DNA from: VBAS01 sp044867875
GTDB taxonomy: Bacteria > Bacteroidota > Bacteroidia > Chitinophagales > Chitinophagaceae
DNA length: 5,582 nt
Assembly: GCA_044867875.1 (NCBI GenBank)
Contig: JBIOVR010000161.1
Coordinates: 1-5,582 of the forward strand
Reading direction: 5' to 3'
A program made the translations under genes and the position numbers. The notes under the pieces are model-generated. The model made no database searches, was not told where the DNA came from, and saw nothing but the letters and a program-made list of their open reading frames with translations. Positions 1 to 5,582 of the stretch are shown here, piece by piece (positions within the stretch are counted from its first letter, which is position 1; each line of letters begins with the position of its first letter).

Positions 1-374
1 CCGCCTTTATTGACATCGAATATTGATTCAATAATTTCTGATGGAGATGTATGTTTTAATAAATAGCCACTGGCACCATTACGAATGGCATTAAATATTC
101 TTTCTTCATTATCAAAAACAGTAAGCATGATCACTTGTGTTTTTGGAGATACAGCTTTCACGATGGCGACAGCATCGATACCATTTGTGCCCGGCATATC
201 AATATCCATCAATATTACATCAGGTTTTAACTCTTCCGTATCTGTTTTCACTGTATCAGCATTGCTAAAGGTGGCTAACAAGTCCAGTTGAGGTGTAGAT
301 TGAATAAGAAATGAAATGCCTTCTCTAAGATTTGCATTGTCTTCGTAATAGATCACTTTTATTTTACCTTCCAT
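1..374 (-). CDS. Response regulator, NarL/FixJ type, receiver domain (3' part missing)
   Basis: The ORF reads inward from an ATG at 374 to the left edge of the window, giving 124 residues without a stop. The protein starts MEGKIKVIYYEDNANLREGI and is a CheY-like receiver. It has the acidic pair E11/D12, phospho-acceptor D57 in LMDIDMPG, T85 in VIMLT, and K107 in GYLLK. These are the complete phosphorylation-site residues. The GASGYLLK signature with short spacing is typical of NarL/FixJ regulators, which carry a LuxR-type helix-turn-helix after the receiver; that part lies outside the window, so the DNA-binding domain is inferred. It follows the histidine kinase on the same strand after a 51-base gap, so it is almost certainly the kinase's cognate regulator and cotranscribed with it. 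An AGGA lies only two bases before the ATG, too close to be a convincing ribosome binding site. Confidence 0.93.
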   Translation of the reverse strand, partial: MEGKIKVIYYEDNANLREGISFLIQSTPQLDLLATFSNADTVKTDTEELKPDVILMDIDMPGTNGIDAVAIVKAVSPKTQVIMLTVFDNEERIFNAIRNGASGYLLKHTSPSEIIESIFDVNKG

Positions 375-425
375 ATCCTAAAGTTAGCTACAGCAATTGC
401 AAACCGTATAACATAATCATGCTAA

Positions 426-3400
426 TTATTTATCGGTAAGCAAACTTTTCTTTAATACCATCATCAGGTTTATACATGTTCCTTTTCCAGGTTCTGATTT
501 AATGTCGATCTGCCCTCCTATTTCCTTTGCTCTTTTCTCAAGGTTATTAAGCCCGTTTCCTCTTTTGATCTTATCGATGTCAAACCCTTTTCCATTATCG
601 CTAATTTCCATTTTCAGAAAACGGCTTTTCAAATTCAGGTGCAGATCAATTTGCGAAGCTTCTGCATATTTCACTGCATTATTTAGAGATTCTTTGAAAA
701 TAAGATATAGATTTCTTCTTTGCTCAAGAGTAAGCTTTGATGCTTTGAAACTTTGTGATACAAGAATTTTAAACCGGATATTCTTTGCATCGCAAACACG
801 GAGACCAAACTCCCTCATTCTTGAAACAAGATCTTCCAGCGTATCATTATCACTTCGAATGGTCCAGATGATATCCTGCATATTTTCCGAAAGCGAGGTT
901 GCATTATTGCTGATGCGATCCAATAACTGGACCGTTTCTGATTTTTCTTCGATTTGTTTTTTTGCTACATCACTAAATATTCGAATACTGCTTAGCGTAG
1001 AACCCATGTCGTCATGCAGATCTGTAGCAATTCGATTCCTGATTTTCTCTAATCTTTTTCTTTGTTGTTTACGATAGAACATAAAAACCAGGAAAAGCAT
1101 ACACGCAAGTGCAGCAAGCAGTAATTTAAACCAGATCGTATGCTGGAAATATGGATTTACTTTAATTGTATACACAGATTCATTACTCCATACACCATCA
1201 TTGTTGCTTGCTTTTACATGTAATTTATGCGTGCCTGCCTCCAAATTCATTAATGACAAAATTCTTTCATTAGTATATCTCCAGGTTGAATCATATCCTT
1301 CTAACCAAAAACCAAACATGTTTTTCTTTGACTGGCTAAAATTCAGGGCAGAAAATTCTATTACAATACTCCTCTCCCCCGGACGAATCGTTATTTTATT
1401 ATTGCTATCAAAATTTCTTAGCTGATTTCTTATATTTAATTGTGATACAAAAACAACAGGCGGTTTTTTATTAAATGCAATGTTACCTGTGTTAATGCTG
1501 TTGATGGCGCCGTTGAAGCCGAGAAACAATTCTCCCTCATTGCTCATATAAAAACCATCAGCTATCTTATTATTAAATAAGCCATCATTCTTATCAAAAT
1601 AATCAAAATGACCTGTTTTTGGATCGAGACGATGGAGCTTATTATCAGTTGCTAACCACAAAAATCCATAAGGATCTTCTGCTAATCCATAAACTGCAGA
1701 AGCAGTATAGCCTGTTTTATCATTATATAGATCTAATATTTCTCCTTGTTTGTCCAGCTTTGCCAAATAACCTACACCTGATACCCAAATGTTTTGTGAT
1801 CTATCAATATATAAACTGCCATGTTCGTCATCAGGAAGCTTTTTATTTTTTCTGTTAGCGTTAGTATAAAGGATCAATTCACTTTTAAGCGGGTCAATTC
1901 TTCCTAATCCTTTTCCTGATGAGAACCATATGTATCCTTCAGCATCTTCCCTTATATTTAAAGGATATACTTTTTGTAACGATGGAATACGATTCCACCA
2001 GTTAATGATAGAGTCTCCTTTTCGGTCATATGAAAACAATCCCTGGTAAGTGGAAAACCACATGTTGGATTTTGAGTCTTCAGAAATAAACGTGACGTTG
2101 AATCTTTCTTTTTTATTTGGAAAAAAATCGACAAAATGACGGATGAATTTATTTGTTCTTGGATCAAGCACCTGCACTCCCTGGCCATGCCCGATCCATA
2201 TCATTCCATCTTTTGCCTGCACAATGGAAAATATGCCAGCCTCTTTTATTCCTTTTGTTTGCTCATAATTTTCATCCAATGTTAATTTACTCCTGTTCCA
2301 TTTGTATAAACCACCGATCCAAACGCTTACCCACCATGTGTTGCCTGTCTTATCTGTCTTATCCTGTACAAAACCACTTGTAAAAAAGTATTGTGAGTTG
2401 GTAAGCTCGTTTTCATCCTGCCAGATACGATAACGCCGAAAACGAATTGTATGCGGATCATACTTCTCCAAACCATTCTCCGTACCTATCCATACAATTC
2501 CTGAACTTGTATCACTAAGTATGTATACAGATTGGCCAAGATTATGTGTGTATTTATCCCTGGGATCATTCTTAAAATAAAAGAATTTTTTTTCTGACGT
2601 ATCATAAGCCATCAGTCCGTATGCTCCGCCCCCACACCACATGAATGGTTTGCCTTGCTCATCTTTATCAAATTCAAAAGCGGTTAATGACTCGGGTGCT
2701 GTTTCTTTTTTTTCCAACTCCTCTTTATTCTCATTCCAAACGTAAAACCCATGTGCCCATGTGGCCATCCACAATTGGCCACTAGCATCTTCTTTTATTG
2801 AACCGCAAAGAATATCTGAGTTACGATGCGACCAATCAAAACCGATCAGGTATCTGAACTTTTCAGTCTTAGGATCAAATAAATATTTTGCCCTGCCAAT
2901 AGATAACCATACCCGGTTCTTACTATCGACCTGGGATGAATTACCATGAAAACGTGCTGCAGGTAATGAATATCTTTTCCATTTAAATGTTTCCTGGTTC
3001 ACAGCATACAAATAATCATTGGCAATGAACCATCCAGTACCATCTTTATCAAATTCACCAGACATTACATCATAGCGGGAATAATTATCGGAGCTATCTT
3101 TAAGATCGATCCTGTCAATTTTTAATGTACGTGTATTGAGCCTGCACAATCCATAATTAGTAGCTATCCATAAATAGCCTTTCTTGTCAAGTGTAGTGCC
3201 TGCTATATAATTTCCGGAGATCGTTTGGTCGCTATTTGGATTATTGCGAAATATTTTGAAAGAAATTCCGTCAAACCGGTTTAAGCCGTTAGCAGTTCCA
3301 ATCCACAGAAAGCCATCCCGGTCCTTTGTAAGGTTAATGACACTTTCATGGGAAAGGCCATTGTCTGTTGTAAATTGTTCAAAAGAAAAATTAAAACGTT

Positions 3401-3473
3401 GTGCATTCGCTTTTTGATAAAGCGAAAAGGAAATTATGATAAAAAGAAAAATATTGCGAACAGATCTTATCAT
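426..3473 (-). CDS. Membrane sensor histidine kinase with two-component-regulator propeller (Reg_prop), Y_Y_Y, HisKA_3 and HATPase_c domains
   Basis: The product is a 1015-residue periplasm-sensing kinase. Residues 1-24 form a signal peptide (hydrophobic 8-18, cleavage after ANA before Q25). From about 33 to 660 there are some 14 propeller repeats, each with a core like LWIGTANGLNRFDG, starting near residues 56, 101, 147, 188, 234, 278, 327, 380, 425, 471, 515, 562, 605 and 648. A Y_Y_Y domain follows (about 705-772), then one transmembrane helix (about 782-800). The HisKA_3 dimerisation domain (about 808-875) has phospho-acceptor H820 in DLHDDMGS. The HATPase_c domain has an N box (ESLNNAVKYA, N931/N932), a G1 box (D959 in DNGKGFD) and a G2 box (GNGLNNLEKRA, from 972). 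There is no receiver or AraC domain, so this is not a one-protein hybrid HTCS; the separate regulator downstream takes that role. The ligand is unknown. Related propeller kinases often sense glycans, but nothing here shows that. The chosen start gives a clean signal peptide. Confidence 0.96.
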   Translation of the reverse strand: MIRSVRNIFLFIIISFSLYQKANAQRFNFSFEQFTTDNGLSHESVINLTKDRDGFLWIGTANGLNRFDGISFKIFRNNPNSDQTISGNYIAGTTLDKKGYLWIATNYGLCRLNTRTLKIDRIDLKDSSDNYSRYDVMSGEFDKDGTGWFIANDYLYAVNQETFKWKRYSLPAARFHGNSSQVDSKNRVWLSIGRAKYLFDPKTEKFRYLIGFDWSHRNSDILCGSIKEDASGQLWMATWAHGFYVWNENKEELEKKETAPESLTAFEFDKDEQGKPFMWCGGGAYGLMAYDTSEKKFFYFKNDPRDKYTHNLGQSVYILSDTSSGIVWIGTENGLEKYDPHTIRFRRYRIWQDENELTNSQYFFTSGFVQDKTDKTGNTWWVSVWIGGLYKWNRSKLTLDENYEQTKGIKEAGIFSIVQAKDGMIWIGHGQGVQVLDPRTNKFIRHFVDFFPNKKERFNVTFISEDSKSNMWFSTYQGLFSYDRKGDSIINWWNRIPSLQKVYPLNIREDAEGYIWFSSGKGLGRIDPLKSELILYTNANRKNKKLPDDEHGSLYIDRSQNIWVSGVGYLAKLDKQGEILDLYNDKTGYTASAVYGLAEDPYGFLWLATDNKLHRLDPKTGHFDYFDKNDGLFNNKIADGFYMSNEGELFLGFNGAINSINTGNIAFNKKPPVVFVSQLNIRNQLRNFDSNNKITIRPGERSIVIEFSALNFSQSKKNMFGFWLEGYDSTWRYTNERILSLMNLEAGTHKLHVKASNNDGVWSNESVYTIKVNPYFQHTIWFKLLLAALACMLFLVFMFYRKQQRKRLEKIRNRIATDLHDDMGSTLSSIRIFSDVAKKQIEEKSETVQLLDRISNNATSLSENMQDIIWTIRSDNDTLEDLVSRMREFGLRVCDAKNIRFKILVSQSFKASKLTLEQRRNLYLIFKESLNNAVKYAEASQIDLHLNLKSRFLKMEISDNGKGFDIDKIKRGNGLNNLEKRAKEIGGQIDIKSEPGKGTCINLMMVLKKSLLTDK

Positions 3474-3511
3474 GAAGCAGTTACAATCTACTAAACTTTT
3501 ATAAATGATCT

Positions 3512-4054
3512 TTACATGTAATATTTTGCAAGTAATTGTTTATCTACCTTTTTTTTAATCGCTAGTTTATAAAGCCAATTAAGTATGGGCTGCAGCCATG
3601 ACAGAATGCCTGGAATGTTTGAACCAGAAGCTACAGATAAATAACCACGGATCAACCAATTTGTAGGTAACCCTTGCCTATTTACTTTTCTATCTCTTGC
3701 GAGGCCATTCAAAACCGATACAAGCAATTGATAACCGATATTACCTGGTTGTATCACGACTTTAAATTTTACATCATTACCACTTTCATTAAAATACCTG
3801 TGAACCTTTTTGACCGGGATAAGCAAGTATTCCCCTTTATGCAATGTTTTGATCTCTTTTCCAACTTGCATTTTCAATTCACCTTCCAGCACTTCATAGT
3901 ATTCTGAAAAGTCAAAATGATAATGAAGTGGAATCTTACCTCCGCTTTTCAATGTTACTTCTGCAACTGTTCTGGTTCCGTTGGTCTCTTCACAAAGTTC
4001 CTTGAACTCAATCCTGTTTTGAAGTACAGGGTTATCGTGTATTTTATTTTTCAT
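3512..4054 (-). CDS. Cupin_2 domain protein with a C-terminal extension
   Basis: This is a 180-residue protein without a signal peptide, so probably cytoplasmic. Residues about 28-102 form a single cupin barrel. Motif 1 fits the classic G(X)5HXH(X)4E(X)6G pattern exactly, with G38, H44, H46, E51 and G58. Motif 2 has G74, P80, H85 and N89, but the usual glycine after P-X is K82. H44, H46, E51 and H85 are the expected metal ligands and all are present, so a metal site is likely. Residues about 105-180 are an extension rich in Trp, Leu and Lys (SWLQPILNWLYKLAIKKK, then a KYYM end), probably helical. Cupins range from isomerases and dioxygenases to sensor proteins, and I cannot assign a reaction. 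The gene lies 38 bases upstream of the kinase on the same strand with no terminator between, so it may be the first gene of the signalling operon. Confidence 0.9.
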   Translation of the reverse strand: MKNKIHDNPVLQNRIEFKELCEETNGTRTVAEVTLKSGGKIPLHYHFDFSEYYEVLEGELKMQVGKEIKTLHKGEYLLIPVKKVHRYFNESGNDVKFKVVIQPGNIGYQLLVSVLNGLARDRKVNRQGLPTNWLIRGYLSVASGSNIPGILSWLQPILNWLYKLAIKKKVDKQLLAKYYM

Positions 4055-4069
4055 GTAAAAAACTTAATA

Positions 4070-4077
4070 CAAAGTTC
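4070..4077 (-). promoter_or_regulatory. Possible -7 element upstream of the cupin gene
   Basis: On the minus strand this reads GAACTTTG, matching the Bacteroidota -7 consensus TAnnTTTG except at the first base. It ends 15 bases before the cupin ATG, a leader length close to the two better sites in this window (18 and 19 bases). No TTG is found at the expected -33 spacing, so the call is weak. A promoter is expected somewhere here because a terminator lies just upstream. Confidence 0.28.
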
Positions 4078-4114
4078 TTTACTTGCCAGCTTATTTCATT
4101 AGCATAACAATGTG

Positions 4115-4141
4115 AAAAAAGCCCCATAAAACCGGGGCTTT
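4115..4141 (-). terminator. Rho-independent terminator after the cytochrome c gene
   Basis: A perfect 8-bp stem (AAAGCCCC / GGGGCTTT) closes an 8-base loop, and on the minus strand the final TTT of the stem runs into three more T for a tail of six. It lies 27 bases beyond the cytochrome stop codon and upstream of the cupin gene, so it ends the cytochrome transcript and separates it from the cupin-kinase-regulator unit. On the plus strand the tail is only TTTCT and no gene reads into it. Confidence 0.88.
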
Positions 4142-4168
4142 CTAAATTAGCAAACGATTGATCACTTA

Positions 4169-4753
4169 TTATAGCTGGATAAATGGTTTTGGAGAAGGCA
4201 CCACATTATTTACAGGTTTTGTTGTTTGCAAAAAGGCAAAGATGGATTTCAGGTCATCATCGGTAAGGTTTCTATAAACAAACCATGGCATCGGCATCAA
4301 TAAAGGACGGGTATTATCAAGCCCTTTATATTTCCCTTCACGGATCGCTTTGATGAACTGCGCTTCTTTCCAATTACCAGTACCCGTAACATCTGAAGTA
4401 AGGTTTGCGGCAAATGATTGTCCCCATGGACCAACTGCCGTTGTAAGATCATCCGCAAATAACATCCATCCTTTTTTTACAACATTTGTGTCTGCTTTTG
4501 TTATTGGCCTGTCCGATGGATAGCCTGATAATCTGAGTTCAGGAATTATTTCAGGCCCATTAGCACCTATTCTTTTTGGTGAATGACAATCATCACATCC
4601 AATTGTATTAACAAGGTATGCGCCTCGTTTCACCATTTGCTCTTTGGTAATGACTGTGCTTTTTTCTTCACTTGCTGCGCTATCCTGGCAGGCAACGAAC
4701 ACTGCTGATGCTACTACTGCAATAGCGGCAAGGTTTAAAACTGTCTTTCTCAT
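4169..4753 (-). CDS. Monoheme c-type cytochrome, predicted lipoprotein
   Basis: This 194-residue protein is a class I type cytochrome c. Residues 1-21 form a lipoprotein signal peptide with Arg2/Lys3 and a hydrophobic stretch 5-21. C22 in FVAC is the likely lipidated cysteine, although F at -3 is not ideal for a lipobox. The single heme site is C53-D-D-C56-H57 (GCDDCHSPK). M153 or M155 in LLMPMPW is the probable distal ligand, followed by the usual C-terminal helix LTDDDLKSIFAFLQ (163-176). The spacing of about 100 residues between heme site and Met is longer than in small cytochromes and contains a Trp/Gly-rich insert (GPWGQSFAANLT). Its role is membrane-anchored periplasmic electron transfer; the partner dehydrogenase or oxidase is not in the window. 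Upstream, 24 bases away, ends a small ORF that may be cotranscribed. A terminator follows. No Shine-Dalgarno is seen before the ATG, where the leader is A/T-rich. Confidence 0.93.
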   Translation of the reverse strand: MRKTVLNLAAIAVVASAVFVACQDSAASEEKSTVITKEQMVKRGAYLVNTIGCDDCHSPKRIGANGPEIIPELRLSGYPSDRPITKADTNVVKKGWMLFADDLTTAVGPWGQSFAANLTSDVTGTGNWKEAQFIKAIREGKYKGLDNTRPLLMPMPWFVYRNLTDDDLKSIFAFLQTTKPVNNVVPSPKPFIQL

Positions 4754-4777
4754 TCTAGTTGATTTAAAAGTTTATGG

Positions 4778-4918
4778 TTATTGATAGAGATAGCTGGCAA
4801 AATGTAGAAGGTCAGGGAATACATCTTTTTCTGATCCTCCCGAAGGATCTTTTTTAACGACATGTATATGCTCTGCGTGAGTTCCTCCTAATATTATTAT
4901 CGTATTTATTACGATCAT
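4778..4918 (-). CDS. Candidate small exported protein upstream of cytochrome c, possibly frameshifted at its 5' end
   Basis: An ATG at 4918 opens a 46-residue ORF, starting MIVINTIIILGGTHAEHIHV and ending in LLHFASYLYQ before TAA, 24 bases before the cytochrome ATG. Residues 2-12 are strongly hydrophobic and THA (13-15) looks like a signal peptidase I site, leaving a mature peptide of about 31 residues (HIHVVKKDPSGGSEKDVFPD in its centre). As read, the signal lacks a positively charged start. The upstream ATG at 4949 encodes MKHYKH and then meets TAA at 4931-4929; dropping one base there would join it to this frame through KIFL and make a textbook signal peptide (K2, K5, K7, hydrophobic core, THA). 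Either the sequence has a one-base error or mutation, or the short form is real. I recognise no family. A 37-residue ORF in another frame (4863-4750) overlaps it and looks less protein-like. The call rests on composition only. Confidence 0.45.
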   Translation of the reverse strand: MIVINTIIILGGTHAEHIHVVKKDPSGGSEKDVFPDLLHFASYLYQ

Positions 4919-4949
4919 TAAAAAGATCTTAATGTTTGTAATGTTTCAT
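4919..4949 (-). other. Out-of-frame signal-peptide start (MKHYKH) upstream of the small ORF
   Basis: An ATG at 4949 is followed by AAA CAT TAC AAA CAT and then TAA. It lies 18 bases after a promoter-like -7 element, the same spacing as at the helicase gene, which favours it as the real translation start of the small exported protein. It is offset by one base from the downstream frame. A one-base deletion in the AAA, TT or AA of ACAAACATTAAG would restore one ORF of about 56 residues. It could also be a stand-alone six-codon leader ORF. Confidence 0.35.
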
Positions 4950-4967
4950 TTTTAAAAATTGATAAAA

Positions 4968-4998
4968 CAAATATGGTTTATTGTAAAAGCCTTTTCAA
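4968..4998 (-). promoter_or_regulatory. Bacteroidota-type promoter for the small ORF and cytochrome c
   Basis: On the minus strand a TTG (4998-4996) is separated by 20 bases from CATATTTG (4975-4968). This fits the Bacteroidota pattern of a TTG-type -33 element and a TAnnTTTG -7 element, with one mismatch (C for T) in the latter. Transcription would start near 4963 and reach the ATG at 4949 after a short leader, then the small ORF and the cytochrome. No closer promoter of equal quality is seen for the cytochrome. Confidence 0.5.
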
Positions 4999-5008
4999 TA
5001 GCACGATA

Positions 5009-5049
5009 ATGCGGATTTTTGCCTGAATTAGATGCACGTTTTTGCCGGA
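5009..5049. repeat. Imperfect direct repeat, two 18-bp units 23 bp apart
   Basis: The units 5009-5026 (ATGCGGATTTTTGCCTGA) and 5032-5049 (ATGCACGTTTTTGCCGGA) match at 14 of 18 positions, including TTTTTGCC. The 23-bp period is close to two helical turns, so two copies of a regulator could bind on one face of the DNA. They sit just upstream of the minus-strand promoter and about 95 bases before the plus-strand -7 element. A binding function is inference. Confidence 0.4.
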
Positions 5050-5142
5050 TGAGCATAACCATGCTAATACATTTGTTAGTATTCCAGTTCTTAGGTCATT
5101 TATCTATGAATAATTAAAAATATCCATCGGCCTTAATACAGT

Positions 5143-5150
5143 TACCTTTG
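5143..5150 (+). promoter_or_regulatory. -7 element upstream of the DEAD-box helicase gene
   Basis: TACCTTTG matches the Bacteroidota -7 consensus TAnnTTTG at all six fixed positions and lies 19 bases before the helicase ATG, predicting a very short leader. No clear TTG is present at the -33 spacing, so the upstream half is weak. Confidence 0.55.
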
Positions 5151-5169
5151 CCGAAAATTTTAAAGTCTC

Positions 5170-5582
5170 ATGATCACATTCGAAGGGTTAGGATTAGATT
5201 CAAAATTGATCCAGGCAACTGACGCATTAGGATTCAAAAACCCTACACCTATACAGGAAAAAGCTATCCCCGTTTTATTAAGTGGAACAAAAGACCTTGT
5301 TGGCCTTGCACAGACAGGAACTGGCAAGACAGCTGCATTTGGTTTACCACTTCTTCAGTTAGTAGAAAGCAAAGACAAGTTTCCTCAAGCTCTTATAGTT
5401 TGTCCTACAAGAGAACTTTGTATGCAGATAGTTAACGAAATGGATCTTTTCAAAAAATTTGTTACTGGAATGAATGTACTCGCTGTTTATGGCGGTACAC
5501 CTATTGGGGCACAAATAAGAGAATTGAAAAGAGGAGTGCAAATAGTAGTAGCAACACCCGGTCGCTTAATTGATCTGATAGA
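5170..5582 (+). CDS. DEAD-box ATP-dependent RNA helicase (N-terminal part)
   Basis: An ATG at 5170 opens 137 codons that run off the right edge. The start MITFEGLGLDSKLIQATDAL is the usual N-terminus of bacterial DEAD-box proteins (conserved aromatic F4 before a Gly-Leu). The Q motif is at about 21-29 (GFKNPTPIQ), Walker A at 47-54 (AQTGTGKT), motif Ia at 79-83 (PTREL), the GG motif at 108-109 and motif Ib at 129-132 (TPGR). Order and spacing are normal. The DEAD box itself, motif III and the whole second RecA domain lie beyond the window, so the subgroup (RhlE-, CsdA/DeaD- or SrmB-like) cannot be settled. Such enzymes unwind short RNA duplexes in ribosome assembly, RNA decay or cold adaptation. 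The gene is divergent from the cytochrome unit and has its own -7-like site. The ATG is the first codon consistent with family length. Confidence 0.96.
   Translation, partial: MITFEGLGLDSKLIQATDALGFKNPTPIQEKAIPVLLSGTKDLVGLAQTGTGKTAAFGLPLLQLVESKDKFPQALIVCPTRELCMQIVNEMDLFKKFVTGMNVLAVYGGTPIGAQIRELKRGVQIVVATPGRLIDLI

Larger units (their letters stand above)
4754..5169. other. Divergent control region between cytochrome c and DEAD-box helicase genes
   Basis: These 416 bases hold no long ORF. On the minus strand they contain a candidate small exported protein (4778-4918) with an out-of-frame signal-peptide start at 4949 and a promoter-like site at 4968-4998. On the plus strand there is a -7-like element at 5143-5150 for the helicase. 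Between the promoters lies an imperfect direct repeat (5009-5049). The rest is AT-rich and shows no tRNA, riboswitch or other structure that I can support. Confidence 0.7.

Noticed and set aside
85..291. A 68-codon open frame on the plus strand.
   Set aside because: It is antisense to the receiver domain of the response regulator, whose phosphorylation-site residues are all intact.
502..1077. A 191-codon open frame on the plus strand.
   Set aside because: It lies wholly antisense to the conserved HisKA_3/HATPase_c region of the kinase, has a Ser/Arg/Leu-rich composition with no domain, and is a codon-structure shadow.
4833..4855. Plus-strand hairpin GATCCT-CCCGA-AGGATC followed by six T, like a rho-independent terminator.
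   Set aside because: No plus-strand gene or promoter leads into it, the stem is only 6 bp with little GC, and on the minus strand the same bases are explained as codons for KKDPSGGS in the small ORF.
4750..4863. A 37-codon minus-strand ORF (starts MSLKKILREDQKK) whose TGA overlaps the cytochrome ATG as ATGA.
   Set aside because: The overlap hints at translational coupling, but the other frame has signal-peptide logic and better composition. The AGGAGG upstream is about 19 bases from this ATG, too far to serve it, and encodes Leu-Gly-Gly in the other frame.
5052..5065. Inverted repeat AGCAT-AACC-ATGCT.
   Set aside because: Five base pairs with a four-base loop is expected by chance. A near copy of AGCATAACNATG at 4101-4112 is also too short to support a shared operator.
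5049..5117. A 22-codon hydrophobic plus-strand ORF (MSITMLIHLLVFQFLGHLSM) before the helicase.
   Set aside because: It is short, lacks a recognisable promoter or ribosome binding site, and ends upstream of the helicase -7 element; chance is sufficient.

Overview
This AT-rich window looks like a chromosomal segment from a member of the Bacteroidota. A Chitinophagaceae-like organism is my best guess, but that is inference only. The clues are a sensor kinase with a two-component-regulator propeller (Reg_prop/Y_Y_Y) periplasmic part, which is very common in this phylum, the near absence of Shine-Dalgarno sequences, and upstream sites resembling the Bacteroidota promoter (TTG at -33, TAnnTTTG at -7).

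Layout, left to right. Positions 1-374 (minus) hold the start of a NarL/FixJ-type response regulator, cut by the window edge inside or just after its receiver domain. Positions 426-3473 (minus) encode a 1015-residue membrane sensor histidine kinase: signal peptide, about 14 propeller repeats, Y_Y_Y domain, one transmembrane helix, HisKA_3 and HATPase_c. Positions 3512-4054 (minus) encode a 180-residue cupin protein. These three lie head to tail with gaps of 38 and 51 bases and no visible terminator between them, so they probably form a cupin-kinase-regulator transcription unit. A rho-independent terminator at 4115-4141 separates them from a monoheme cytochrome c lipoprotein at 4169-4753 (minus).

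Upstream of the cytochrome, 4754-5169 has no long ORF but is not empty. On the minus strand it holds a small ORF (4778-4918) that looks like the body of a small exported protein. Its best signal-peptide start (ATG at 4949) is one base out of frame, and a good promoter-like site (4968-4998) sits just upstream of that ATG. This is the most unusual item in the window. A divergent promoter-like site at 5143-5150 serves the last gene, and an imperfect direct repeat lies between the two promoters.

Positions 5170-5582 (plus) encode the N-terminal part of a DEAD-box RNA helicase, cut by the right edge.

Functionally, the kinase probably senses an unknown periplasmic ligand and phosphorylates the adjacent regulator. 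The cupin could be a small-molecule-binding or metal-dependent partner, but its substrate is not evident. The cytochrome would be a membrane-anchored periplasmic electron carrier. The helicase is a housekeeping RNA-remodelling gene unrelated to the rest. No RNA gene, CRISPR array, insertion sequence or phage feature was seen.
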